From Polaromonas sp. (GTDB lineage: Bacteria > Pseudomonadota > Gammaproteobacteria > Burkholderiales > Burkholderiaceae), in contig PNMH01000150.1 in assembly GCA_013823505.1 (NCBI GenBank), forward strand, positions 1 through 6,248: a stretch of 6,248 nucleotides of DNA, given 5' to 3'. The translations under genes were made by a program, and so were the position numbers. The notes beneath the pieces are model-generated. The model saw only the letters and a program-made list of their open reading frames with translations, did not search any database and was not told where the DNA came from. Shown here piece by piece: positions 1 through 6,011 of this stretch (position 1 is the stretch's first letter; every line of letters begins with the position of its first letter).

Positions 1-547
1 GAACATCCTTGCCCAAGCCCTTGCAGGCGTCGGCGATCAGGGCTTGCAGGCGGTTCAGGTCGAGCGGCACGCGCTGGCCGCCGTCGATCACGTGCAGCGT
101 GGCTTCCACCGGCTTGGCCACTTCGGCCTGGTGGGCGCGCTCTTGCGTGCGGCGCTCGCGGTAGAGCACGTAAGCACGGGCGACTTCATGGTGGCTGCTG
201 CGCATCAGGCCGAGTTCGACCTGGTCCTGCACGTCTTCGATGTGGAAAGTGCCGCCACCCGGGCGCGAGCGCATCAGCGCCTTGACCACCGCGCCGGTGA
301 GTTCATCCACGGTCTCGCGAACGCTGGCAGAAGCCGCGCCTTGGGTGCCGTGCACGGCCAGGAAGGCCTTCATCATGGCCACGGCGATCTTGCTGGGTTC
401 GAACGAAACCACCGCGCCGTTGCGGCGGATGATCTGGTACTGGGCGAACACCGAGCTGTTCGTGCTTGCGGGCGCCGAAGTGGATGAACCCATGGGCTGC
501 TTCTGGGAGGCGGACGATGTGGCGGGGGTGGGGGAAGCGGTCAGCAT
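1..547 (-). CDS. nrdA: Ribonucleoside-diphosphate reductase class Ia, alpha subunit (N-terminal part only)
   Basis: This is the first 182 codons of the large, catalytic subunit of class I ribonucleotide reductase, which converts ribonucleoside diphosphates to deoxyribonucleotides in the cytoplasm together with the radical-bearing beta subunit NrdB. The gene runs off the left edge, so the catalytic barrel is not visible. Residues 1-35 are a Ser/Ala/Thr-rich tail. Residues about 37-128 form the ATP-cone (allosteric activity) domain, opening with YQIIRRNGAVVSFEPSKI, followed by HGTQGAASASVRETV and the FHIEDVQDQVELGLM and AYVLYRERR segments. The ATG at 547-545 is chosen because AGAGGA lies 4-5 bases upstream and no better start exists; Met19 would have no advantage. 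In this family the ATP cone switches the enzyme on with ATP and off with dATP. The gene has its own promoter, apparently under NrdR control, and is not coupled to ampD. The identification is firm from family resemblance, though only the N-terminus was seen. Confidence 0.93.
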   Translation of the reverse strand, partial: MLTASPTPATSSASQKQPMGSSTSAPASTNSSVFAQYQIIRRNGAVVSFEPSKIAVAMMKAFLAVHGTQGAASASVRETVDELTGAVVKALMRSRPGGGTFHIEDVQDQVELGLMRSSHHEVARAYVLYRERRTQERAHQAEVAKPVEATLHVIDGGQRVPLDLNRLQALIADACKGLGKDV

Positions 548-550
548 GGT

Positions 551-556
551 TCCTCT
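551..556 (-). promoter_or_regulatory. Ribosome binding site of nrdA
   Basis: The minus strand reads AGAGGA followed by ACC and the ATG at 547-545. This purine-rich Shine-Dalgarno-like motif at normal spacing fixes the nrdA start. It is clearly better than the sites in front of most other genes in this window. Confidence 0.65.
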
Positions 557-633
557 TTCATTTGTTGTGATGGGCCTGCTCGCAAGGCACGGTGTCGGGG
601 AGCAAGACGTTCGGTTTCAGTTCGGGTTCGCGG

Positions 634-688
634 CGTTGTTCGGGGCGCCAAAAAGTTCTCAACGGGGTGAAAACGGGCCGGAACAACG
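634..688 (-). promoter_or_regulatory. Possible structured element in the nrdA 5' leader
   Basis: In the transcript read leftwards, CGUUGUUC (688-681) is perfectly complementary to GAACAACG (641-634). Inside this 8-bp stem, GUUUUC (674-669) can pair with GAGAAC (660-655), five Watson-Crick pairs plus one G-U, around an 8-nt loop. A 3-bp GGC/GCC helix (679-677 with 646-644) can form between the two. The element would start about 28 nt after the predicted transcription start and end 86 nt before the nrdA ATG. It matches no riboswitch I recognise. An 8-bp match over this distance can arise by chance, so this is only a candidate. Confidence 0.3.
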
Positions 689-720
689 TGGACTGTGTCG
701 AAACTGGAAACGCGGAGCAC

Positions 721-736
721 ACACTATATCTGGTGT
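721..736 (-). promoter_or_regulatory. NrdR box 1 (proximal), overlapping the nrdA -10
   Basis: The 16-bp near-palindrome ACACTATATCTGGTGT fits the NrdR box consensus acaCwAtATaTwGtgt at nearly every position, including the outer ACAC/GTGT and the inner CTA. It covers the -10 hexamer at 728-723. NrdR is the ATP/dATP-sensing repressor of ribonucleotide reductase genes in most bacteria, so binding here would block RNA polymerase when dATP is plentiful. The nrdR gene itself is not in the window. Confidence 0.75.
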
Positions 737-751
737 GTGGGTGGTCTTCAA
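723..751 (-). promoter_or_regulatory. Sigma-70-type promoter of nrdA
   Basis: The minus strand carries TTGAAG (751-746) as the -35 and TATAGT (728-723) as the -10, separated by exactly 17 bp. These match the consensus at 4 of 6 and 5 of 6 positions. The start of transcription would be near 716, giving a leader of about 169 nt before the nrdA ATG. It is the best promoter-like sequence noticed in the window, and it lies within the NrdR-like boxes, as expected for an autoregulated ribonucleotide reductase gene. The promoter is read from sequence only. Confidence 0.7.
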
Positions 752-752
752 G

Positions 753-768
753 CCACTACAGGTAGCGT
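753..768 (-). promoter_or_regulatory. NrdR box 2 (distal), just upstream of the nrdA -35
   Basis: The sequence CCACTACAGGTAGCGT agrees with box 1 at 11 of 16 positions and keeps the core CTA...TAG symmetry. Its start is 32 bp from that of box 1, about three helical turns, the usual arrangement of paired NrdR boxes. It ends two bases from the -35 hexamer (751-746). It is weaker than box 1 alone, and the spacing is what supports it. Confidence 0.6.
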
Positions 769-773
769 TTGAG

Positions 774-797
774 AAAAAACCTCCCCGACGCGAGAAG
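774..797 (-). terminator. Weak intrinsic terminator after the ampD transcript
   Basis: Read on the minus strand, CTTCTC (797-792) can pair with GGGGAG (786-781) around a 5-nt loop, with two G-U wobbles, followed after one G by six T residues (779-774). It lies between ampD and the nrdA promoter, where a terminator would insulate nrdA. The stem is short and the wobbles weaken it, so this is tentative. Confidence 0.35.
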
Positions 798-991
798 CCC
801 TGTTTTGGTGATCTCGACAAACGCCGGATTGGTCCGTGCACCAGGGCGGGCCAGCGTCGCGCTGGAGTGCCCGAAAAAGCTGGGCGCCGCGTTGGGGGTG
901 CAGCAACGGCGGGCCTTGTGGCGCGATTTGCCCGCGGATGCCGCGACCGGCTTGTGGCGTGGACGTGTCGGGTCTTGTCCTGTCCGCGTCT

Positions 992-1600
992 TCAGGCGTC
1001 GGATGGCTTTGCGCCGGTCATCGTGTCGGGAAAACACGCCAACGACCAGCCCAGCTCGTGTTGCAAACGCGCCCAGTCGAATCCGGGCCCCGGGTCCAGT
1101 TTGCGGCCCGGTGCGATGTGCTCGTGACCCGCGATGTGAAGCACCGGATAGCGTGCTTGCAGGTGGCGGCACAGCCGGCTGAGCGTGGCGTACTGCGCTG
1201 TCTCGAACAGCTCGCCTTCCAGGCCCTCCAGCTCGACGCCGATGGAGTCGTCGTTGCAGTTGTTCCGGCCGCGCCAGCAGGACGCGCCCGCGTGCCAGGC
1301 GCGTGCATCGGCGTCGACGAACTGCACCAGTTCCCCGTCACGGCGGATGAAAAAGTGGGCCGACACTTCCATGCCGCGGATCTGCCCGAAGTAGGGGTGG
1401 GCGTCCCAGTCCAGCGTGTTGGTGAAGAGTTGCGCCACTTCAGGACCGCCGTACACGCCGGGCGGCAGGCTGATGGAGTGCAGCACGATCAGGTCGATCT
1501 GTGCACCGTCGGGTCGGGGGCCGTGGTTGGGGGATGGGCAGTGGCGCGCCGTGGACAGCCAGCCGCCAGCCCAGGAGCCTGCGGGCGATTCAGGCTGCAT
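992..1600 (-). CDS. ampD: AmpD: 1,6-anhydro-N-acetylmuramyl-L-alanine amidase
   Basis: This is a complete 202-residue cytoplasmic zinc amidase that cuts the bond between anhydro-N-acetylmuramic acid and the peptide during peptidoglycan recycling. It is close in size to enterobacterial AmpD (about 187 residues). The amidase_2 fold runs from about residue 20 to 190. Expected zinc ligands are His41 (IVLHSISLPPG), His159 (AGHEHIAPGRK) and Asp169 (LDPGPGFDW). Glu123 (SIGVELEG) and Lys167 correspond to the known catalytic residues, so the enzyme looks intact. There is no signal peptide, which fits AmpD rather than exported relatives such as AmiD. The ATG at 1600-1598 overlaps the pilR end by 11 bp and lacks a strong Shine-Dalgarno sequence, suggesting translational coupling. 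Loss of AmpD derepresses AmpC beta-lactamase in bacteria that carry ampR-ampC; none is seen here. Confidence 0.95.
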   Translation of the reverse strand: MQPESPAGSWAGGWLSTARHCPSPNHGPRPDGAQIDLIVLHSISLPPGVYGGPEVAQLFTNTLDWDAHPYFGQIRGMEVSAHFFIRRDGELVQFVDADARAWHAGASCWRGRNNCNDDSIGVELEGLEGELFETAQYATLSRLCRHLQARYPVLHIAGHEHIAPGRKLDPGPGFDWARLQHELGWSLACFPDTMTGAKPSDA

Positions 1601-3098
1601 CGTCTTCGCTGGAGGGCATGGCGATGCCCAGTCGCTGGATGCGGTAGCGCATCTGCCGAAGGTTCAGGCCCAGCCGCGCAGCCGCGGCGGTGCGGTTGAA
1701 GTCGCATTCCCGAAGGGCCTTGAGCAACACCTGCTTTTCCTGTTCGTCCAGGTAGGACTGCAGGTCGTTTGGAATCTCGTCGACCGCGCGCATGGCGGGC
1801 GAAATGGCCAGCACCGAGTCGGGCAGCTGGTCGGGTTGGGTGGGGATTTCGTCCGTGTCGTCGGTGTCGCCGAAGTCTTCGGGCTCCAGCTGGTCGCCGC
1901 TGCTCAGGGCCAGCGCGCGTTGCAGCAGGTTTTCCAGCTCGCGCACGTTGCCCGGCAGATCGCGCGCCTTGATCCAGTCGAGCGCCCGGGTCGAGAGTTC
2001 GGGGGTGGCCTGGCCCGATTCGACGCAGATGCGTTGCAGCAGGGCGCGCGCCAGCTCGGGCAGGTCGTCGCGGCGCTCGCGCAGCGAGGGTGTGCGCAGC
2101 TCGATCACGTTGAGCCGGTAGAACAGGTCCTGGCGGAACTGCCCTGCCTGCACCAGCGCGACCAGGTCCCGGTGCGTGGCGCTCACCAGGCGAACATCCA
2201 CCGCCTCTTCCTGCACGCCACCGAGCGCGCGCACGCGCCGTTCCTGGATCACGCGCAGGAGCTTGGCCTGCATGGCCAGCGGCAGGTCGCCGATTTCGTC
2301 GAGGAACAGGGTGCCGCCCTTGGCCGCCTGGAAGTAGCCTTCGCGGTCTTGCGTGGCGCCGGTGTAGGCGCCCTTGCGTGCGCCAAAAAATTCGGCCTCG
2401 ATAAGGTTTTCGGGAATGGCGCCGCAGTTCACCGCCACAAAAGGGCCTGCGCTGCGGTGGCTGCAGTCGTGCACCGCGCGCGCCACCAGTTCCTTGCCGG
2501 TGCCTGATTCACCCAGGATCAGCACCGGCGCCATGCTGGTGGCCACTTTTTCGATGCGACCCTTGATCTGCACGATGCTGGCCGCGCGTCCAACGATGCG
2601 ACCGAGCGACTTCAGGCCCGAGGGCGGCGGCGGGGCACTTCGCATGGGCTCGGTGCTGTTCGCCATGCCGTTGCCGGCGCGCGCCTGTTGGCCCATGAGT
2701 GGGTGGCGCTGGCTTTGCACGGCCTGCGTCACCGCATTGCGCAGCTGTTTAAGGTCCACCGGTTTGGTGAGGTAGTCGAAGGCGCCGGCCTTGAGCGACT
2801 CCACCGCGTTGTCGGCCGAGCCGAAGGCGGTGATCACGATGCACTTTTCGGTGCGCTGAGCGTCGGTCAGTTCGCGCAGCAGGTCCAGCCCCAGGCCGTC
2901 GGGCAGGCGCATGTCGGAGATCAGCACGTCGAAGCGCTGCTGGGCCAGCCACTCGCGCGCCTGCGCCAGGTCGGCCGCCGCCACCACCGCATGGCCTTCG
3001 CGCAGCAGGGTGAGCTCGTAGAGCGTGCGCAGGTCCGGCTCGTCGTCAACGACAAGCACGGAAGCTGAGACTGGGGTGGCGTTGGGGTTGGAGGCCAT
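1590..3098 (-). CDS. pilR: PilR: sigma-54-dependent response regulator for type IV pilus genes
   Basis: This 502-residue NtrC-type activator has a receiver domain (about 13-125) with acidic pocket Asp18/Asp19, phospho-acceptor Asp62 (LISDMRLPDG), Thr90 and Lys112. A proline-rich linker (about 135-165) leads to the AAA+ domain with Walker A GESGTGKE (196-203), the sigma-54-contacting loop GAYTGA (243-248), and Walker B GGTLFLDE (261-268). The C-terminus is a Fis-type helix-turn-helix (467-490, FNRTAAAARLGLNLRQMRYR). Sequence style, especially FDYLTKPVDL and the C-terminus, and the adjacent PilS identify PilR, which activates pilA transcription from a sigma-54 promoter after phosphorylation by PilS. 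GAYTGA replaces the common GAFTGA, a change known in functional activators. I chose the ATG at 3098-3096, 17 bp after the pilS stop. A TTG at 3119-3117, overlapping that stop, would add 7 residues. Neither start has a clear Shine-Dalgarno sequence. Confidence 0.92.
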   Translation of the reverse strand: MASNPNATPVSASVLVVDDEPDLRTLYELTLLREGHAVVAAADLAQAREWLAQQRFDVLISDMRLPDGLGLDLLRELTDAQRTEKCIVITAFGSADNAVESLKAGAFDYLTKPVDLKQLRNAVTQAVQSQRHPLMGQQARAGNGMANSTEPMRSAPPPPSGLKSLGRIVGRAASIVQIKGRIEKVATSMAPVLILGESGTGKELVARAVHDCSHRSAGPFVAVNCGAIPENLIEAEFFGARKGAYTGATQDREGYFQAAKGGTLFLDEIGDLPLAMQAKLLRVIQERRVRALGGVQEEAVDVRLVSATHRDLVALVQAGQFRQDLFYRLNVIELRTPSLRERRDDLPELARALLQRICVESGQATPELSTRALDWIKARDLPGNVRELENLLQRALALSSGDQLEPEDFGDTDDTDEIPTQPDQLPDSVLAISPAMRAVDEIPNDLQSYLDEQEKQVLLKALRECDFNRTAAAARLGLNLRQMRYRIQRLGIAMPSSEDDAA

Positions 3099-3115
3099 GG
3101 GTGGGCGTGCGCGGC

Positions 3116-4909
3116 TCAACTTGGGGCCAGCGGTGGGTCGCCCAGCGTCGGGCTGAACCGGGTGCTGAAGGGCCGCGATTCACCGCCCACGTACGACAGG
3201 TTTTGCTGCACCGGGTGGACATGGCCCGAATGCCCGTTGGGAATGGACACGAAGAACTCGTTGCCTTCCTTCTGGTCCAGGCGCACGCGCTGGTAGGCGA
3301 TCTGGGCGCCGTAGCGCTCGCAGAGTTCTCGGCAGATGTAGAGGCCCAGGCCGCTGGAGCGGCTCTCCGACGTGAAGAAGGGTTCGAACAGGTGGCGCAT
3401 CACGCTGGCCTCCAGCGGCTGACCATCGCTCCAGACCGAGAGCTTGCTGTGGTCAGCGCCGCTGGGTTGCGTGACGACGCGGATGGACGAGGGCTTGCCG
3501 CTGGCGTGGCGCAAGGCGTTGTCGAGCAGGTTCACCAGCAGGCGGCGCATGTGTTCGGGGTCGAACTCCACCACCGCAGCCGGCGCATGCAGGTGCACGC
3601 CCACCACCCCCTTGGCCGGGTTCTGGCGCAGCCAGTCCAGCGTGATCTGGCGCACCATGGCGTCCAGCGGCAGGCTGGGCGTGGTGCCGTCGCCGCGCAC
3701 GGGCTGGGCGCGCGCCACGTTCAGGATGTCGTCCACGATGCGCGAGAGACGTTGGGCGTTCTGCTCGATCATGTGGGTGAGCCGTTTCTGCGCGGGGTCC
3801 TTCACCTCTTCGTCCAGCAAGGCGTTGGCCTGCGTGATGGCGGAGAGCGGGTTCCGGATCTCGTGCGCCACGGCGGCGGACATGCGACCCATGGAGGCGA
3901 GCTTTTCGGTGCGCACGCGGGCCTCAACCTCGCGCAGGTCTTCCAGAAAGAGCACGCACAAACCGGTGCTGCGCCCACCGCGCGAGGTCAGGCGGGTGCG
4001 TGCGTGCAGCCGCTGGCTGGGCCGGTCTTCGTTGTCGATGGTGGTCTCGGTCTCTAGCGCCTGGCCCAGTGCAAAGGTCTCGGTCACCAGATCGGAGAGG
4101 TGGCTCCAGCTGGGGCGGGCCGAGAGCAGCAACTTGGCGGCTTGCGGATAGGCCTCGCCCATCAGCATGATCTGGGCGGCCGGGTTGGCATTGCGCACCA
4201 CGCCGTGCGGATCGACCACCAGCACACCCACGCTCAGGCTTTCGATCACGAGTTCGTTCACCTGCGCCTGCGTGCGCGCAGCGGCCTGGCTGCTGGAAGC
4301 CACCGCCTCTTCTCGCGCCAGCCGGATGGCGAGCTGGTTGGCCAGCACCGCCACCAGAAAGAAGCCGGTGCTGGCCAGACCGGCCTGCAGCAGTTTCGCG
4401 GTGGCCGCGTCGCTGAACAAGGGCGTGCCCAGCAGGGCTTCGCACAGCAGGTACAGCGTGACCGAAGCGGCGGTTCCCAAGGCCAGCATCAGTGGCCCGA
4501 GGATGGAGGCCAGCAGCACCGGCAGCGCAAACAGCGGCGTGTAGTTGATCGAACCGATCTGGAAGAACTGCAGCAGCGCAAACACCACCACGTCGACGCC
4601 GATGGTCAACAACCACTGGAGCTGTATCGGCTTGCCCTGTTCCACCGGACGCCAGGCGTAGAGCACGACCAAGGCCGCCGTGAGGTGGATGGCGGCCAGC
4701 AAGACGAGCCAGTCGGGTCCGCCGGTGCCGGTGACCACCATGAAGATCTGCAGGCACAGCAGCACCACGGCGATGAACACCCGTGCCCGCATGAAGGCTA
4801 CCCACAGGCGAACGAAGGCGCGCAGGCGTTGCTCGCGGCCCTGGTTGTTGCCGGTCTCGTAGGCGACGAACCACGAAGGGGCGAACTGCGAGCTGTCTTC
4901 CCGGGCCAT
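3116..4909 (-). CDS. pilS: PilS: membrane sensor histidine kinase, partner of PilR
   Basis: This 597-residue inner-membrane kinase phosphorylates PilR. The N-terminus has about six hydrophobic segments (roughly 44-60, 66-86, 98-117, 123-140, 143-160, 177-195) with short connections and no large periplasmic domain, as in Pseudomonas PilS. A PAS-like domain follows (about 215-325, ESLSVGVLVVDPHGVV). The dimerisation/phospho-acceptor region carries His349 in the H-box AVAHEIRNPLSAI. The ATPase domain has an N-box (LLVNLLDNALRHAS, 457-470), an unusual G1 region (SDGQPLE, 494-500), an F-box FEPFFTSES (508-516) and a G2 box SSGLGLYI (518-525). A tail of about 40 residues follows. The start ATG is supported by GGAG five bases upstream. 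It lies 48 bp after the small PP0621-like gene and 17 bp before the pilR ATG, so pilS and pilR are almost certainly co-transcribed. In Pseudomonas PilS senses pilin in the membrane; that role is inferred here. Confidence 0.92.
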   Translation of the reverse strand: MAREDSSQFAPSWFVAYETGNNQGREQRLRAFVRLWVAFMRARVFIAVVLLCLQIFMVVTGTGGPDWLVLLAAIHLTAALVVLYAWRPVEQGKPIQLQWLLTIGVDVVVFALLQFFQIGSINYTPLFALPVLLASILGPLMLALGTAASVTLYLLCEALLGTPLFSDAATAKLLQAGLASTGFFLVAVLANQLAIRLAREEAVASSSQAAARTQAQVNELVIESLSVGVLVVDPHGVVRNANPAAQIMLMGEAYPQAAKLLLSARPSWSHLSDLVTETFALGQALETETTIDNEDRPSQRLHARTRLTSRGGRSTGLCVLFLEDLREVEARVRTEKLASMGRMSAAVAHEIRNPLSAITQANALLDEEVKDPAQKRLTHMIEQNAQRLSRIVDDILNVARAQPVRGDGTTPSLPLDAMVRQITLDWLRQNPAKGVVGVHLHAPAAVVEFDPEHMRRLLVNLLDNALRHASGKPSSIRVVTQPSGADHSKLSVWSDGQPLEASVMRHLFEPFFTSESRSSGLGLYICRELCERYGAQIAYQRVRLDQKEGNEFFVSIPNGHSGHVHPVQQNLSYVGGESRPFSTRFSPTLGDPPLAPS

Positions 4910-4914
4910 TTCAG

Positions 4915-4918
4915 CTCC
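4915..4918 (-). promoter_or_regulatory. Ribosome binding site of pilS
   Basis: The minus strand reads GGAG, then five bases (CTGAA), then the ATG at 4909-4907. The spacing supports this start for pilS. The neighbouring genes lack such a motif. Confidence 0.6.
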
Positions 4919-4957
4919 GCGAATCGGGTGTGACGGCCGGGGCCGGGTGGCGTTCGA

Positions 4958-5200
4958 TCACGTCGAGCCGCCTTCCTTCAGTCGGCGATGTTCGGCACTG
5001 CAATAGGGACCGAGCGCGCCTCGAACCGTTTCGCCCTGCGGCAGGTGGGTGCCACAGTGCTGGCAGGCCACCATCACCACCGGCAGGTTTGTTGCCCCGG
5101 GCGTGGGTGGTGGACGCGTCTGGGAGCGGTCGGTGACGCGGTTGTTGCGCCACACATAAAAGGCCACCATCACCACAGCCAGAACGAGCAGGTATTTCAT
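4958..5200 (-). CDS. PP0621 family small membrane-anchored protein with Cys/His metal-site motif
   Basis: This is an 80-residue protein of unknown function. The first 16 or so residues (MKYLLVLAVVMVAFYV) form a single membrane segment, and the basic WRNNR that follows is consistent with the rest facing the cytoplasm. A linker rich in Pro and Thr (about 24-40) leads to a small C-terminal domain with Cys46-x2-Cys49, then Cys67-x3-His71 (PYCSAEHRRL), a spacing like a TRASH or zinc-ribbon treble-clef site. I assign it to the PP0621 family by overall resemblance. The family has no established function to my knowledge. It starts 10 bp after the ccsA stop and ends 48 bp before pilS, so it is carried on the same transcript. 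The start ATG has no strong Shine-Dalgarno sequence. A role in metal handling or as a PilS or CcsA accessory factor would be guesswork. Confidence 0.8.
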   Translation of the reverse strand: MKYLLVLAVVMVAFYVWRNNRVTDRSQTRPPPTPGATNLPVVMVACQHCGTHLPQGETVRGALGPYCSAEHRRLKEGGST

Positions 5201-5210
5201 GAGCGTTCGT

Positions 5211-6011
5211 TCAGCCGCGATGCAGCAGCACTTCCAGCACGAAACGGGAGCCGGCGTAGCCCAGCAGCAGCAGTCCGGCACCGAGGTAGAGCGTGCGCGC
5301 GGCAAAGCGGCCGCGCCAGCCCAGGCGCCAGCGGCCCCAGAGCAGCACGGCCATGGTGAGCCACGACAGCACCGAGAAGACCGACTTGTGGTCCCACACC
5401 CAGCGGTGGTTGAGCAGTTCGGAGAAGTACCAGCCCGCCAGCAGCGTGGCGGTGAGCAGCACGAAGCCGGCGGCCACGAAGCGGAACGTGAGCCGCTCCA
5501 AGGTGAGCAGCGGCATGGCGGTCTCGGCGGAGGTGCCCAGGCGCATGGCCTTTTCGGCACGCTGCATCAACCAGGCGTGCCCGACCGCCACCGCGATCAG
5601 TCCGTAGGAGGCGATGCCCAGCGCCCAGTGCAGGGGCATCCAGTTGGAGCGCAAGGCGGGGTAGGGCGTGCCCGGAAACACCAAGGCCAGCAGCACCACG
5701 GCCGTGCCCAGCAAGGCAAACGTCCAGCGCTCGCGCAGCTGAGGATAGAGGCGGCTCTCGATCATGTAGACGGTGAGCACCAGCCAGACCGTGACCGAGA
5801 GCGAAGGCGCGAAACCGAATCGCGCAGGGTGCTCGAACAACCCGAACACCAGAACACCGAGGTGCAGCAGCCAGGCCACGGTGAGCAGGGCCCGGCTCTG
5901 CATGGCCGACGCGCGGGGATGCACCCAGGCCAGCACGGCGTAGGCCAGCGCTGCAAGGCCCGAGAGCAACACCGCGGGCAGGTTGGTCGCAAGCGAGGGC
6001 AGCAGGTTCAT
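5211..6011 (-). CDS. ccsA: CcsA/YpjD-like cytochrome c assembly membrane protein
   Basis: This is a 266-residue inner-membrane protein of the CcsA/CcmC/CcmF (PF01578) superfamily, which includes proteins handling heme for attachment to c-type cytochromes. About eight hydrophobic segments are visible (roughly 8-30, 40-60, 67-84, 97-114, 127-149, 175-197, 211-228, 240-262). Likely heme-associated residues are His128 (MPLHWALGIASYG) and the HRWVWDHKSVFSVLSW stretch (202-217, including His208), which matches the family's tryptophan-rich region followed by D-x-K. The short size resembles the stand-alone YpjD/CcsA subgroup, so the exact role in heme delivery is uncertain; no ccsB/resB partner is present here. 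I chose the ATG at 6011-6009 (MNLLPSL). The frame stays open to 6215, but the extension is not hydrophobic and would run into ffh. The bases before the ATG (CACATCCCCT) show no Shine-Dalgarno sequence. It is probably the first gene of the run leading to ampD. Confidence 0.85.
   Translation of the reverse strand: MNLLPSLATNLPAVLLSGLAALAYAVLAWVHPRASAMQSRALLTVAWLLHLGVLVFGLFEHPARFGFAPSLSVTVWLVLTVYMIESRLYPQLRERWTFALLGTAVVLLALVFPGTPYPALRSNWMPLHWALGIASYGLIAVAVGHAWLMQRAEKAMRLGTSAETAMPLLTLERLTFRFVAAGFVLLTATLLAGWYFSELLNHRWVWDHKSVFSVLSWLTMAVLLWGRWRLGWRGRFAARTLYLGAGLLLLGYAGSRFVLEVLLHRG

Larger units (their letters stand above)
548..991. other. 444-bp non-coding region between ampD and nrdA
   Basis: This region holds the nrdA leader (about 548-716), the nrdA promoter and NrdR-like boxes (721-768) and a weak terminator (774-797). 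Beyond 800 I see no supportable gene. On the minus strand 771-991 contains no ATG codon, and open frames crossing it start from GTG/TTG or inside ampD in another frame, as expected from high GC. A short perfect inverted repeat (CCAGCG, 3-nt loop, CGCTGG) lies at 851-865 but has no T-run. The stretch 800-990 is probably the 3' untranslated part of the ampD transcript plus spacer. Confidence 0.6.

Noticed and set aside
541..561. Six-codon upstream open frame (MKEEPC) overlapping the nrdA start
   Set aside because: It has no Shine-Dalgarno sequence of its own, is very short, and its ATG lies right beside the nrdA ribosome binding site. It is most likely chance.
851..865. Perfect hairpin CCAGCG-TCG-CGCTGG after ampD
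   Set aside because: There is no T-run on either strand directly after it, so it cannot be called a terminator, and no other role is supported.
756..1172. Minus-strand frame of 138 codons, Arg/Pro-rich, overlapping the end of ampD
   Set aside because: It overlaps ampD in another frame, runs through the NrdR box and terminator region, and has no ribosome binding site or known domain. The basic composition follows from GC-rich sequence.
1416..2507. Plus-strand open frame of 363 codons opposite ampD and pilR
   Set aside because: It lies antisense to two well-identified genes. Its composition (many His, Gln, Val, Ala, Arg) is that of reverse-strand GC-rich coding DNA, and it resembles no known family.
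3101..4057. Plus-strand open frame of 318 codons opposite pilS
   Set aside because: It is a shadow of pilS in the antisense frame, with His/Val/Gly/Arg-rich composition and no recognisable domain.
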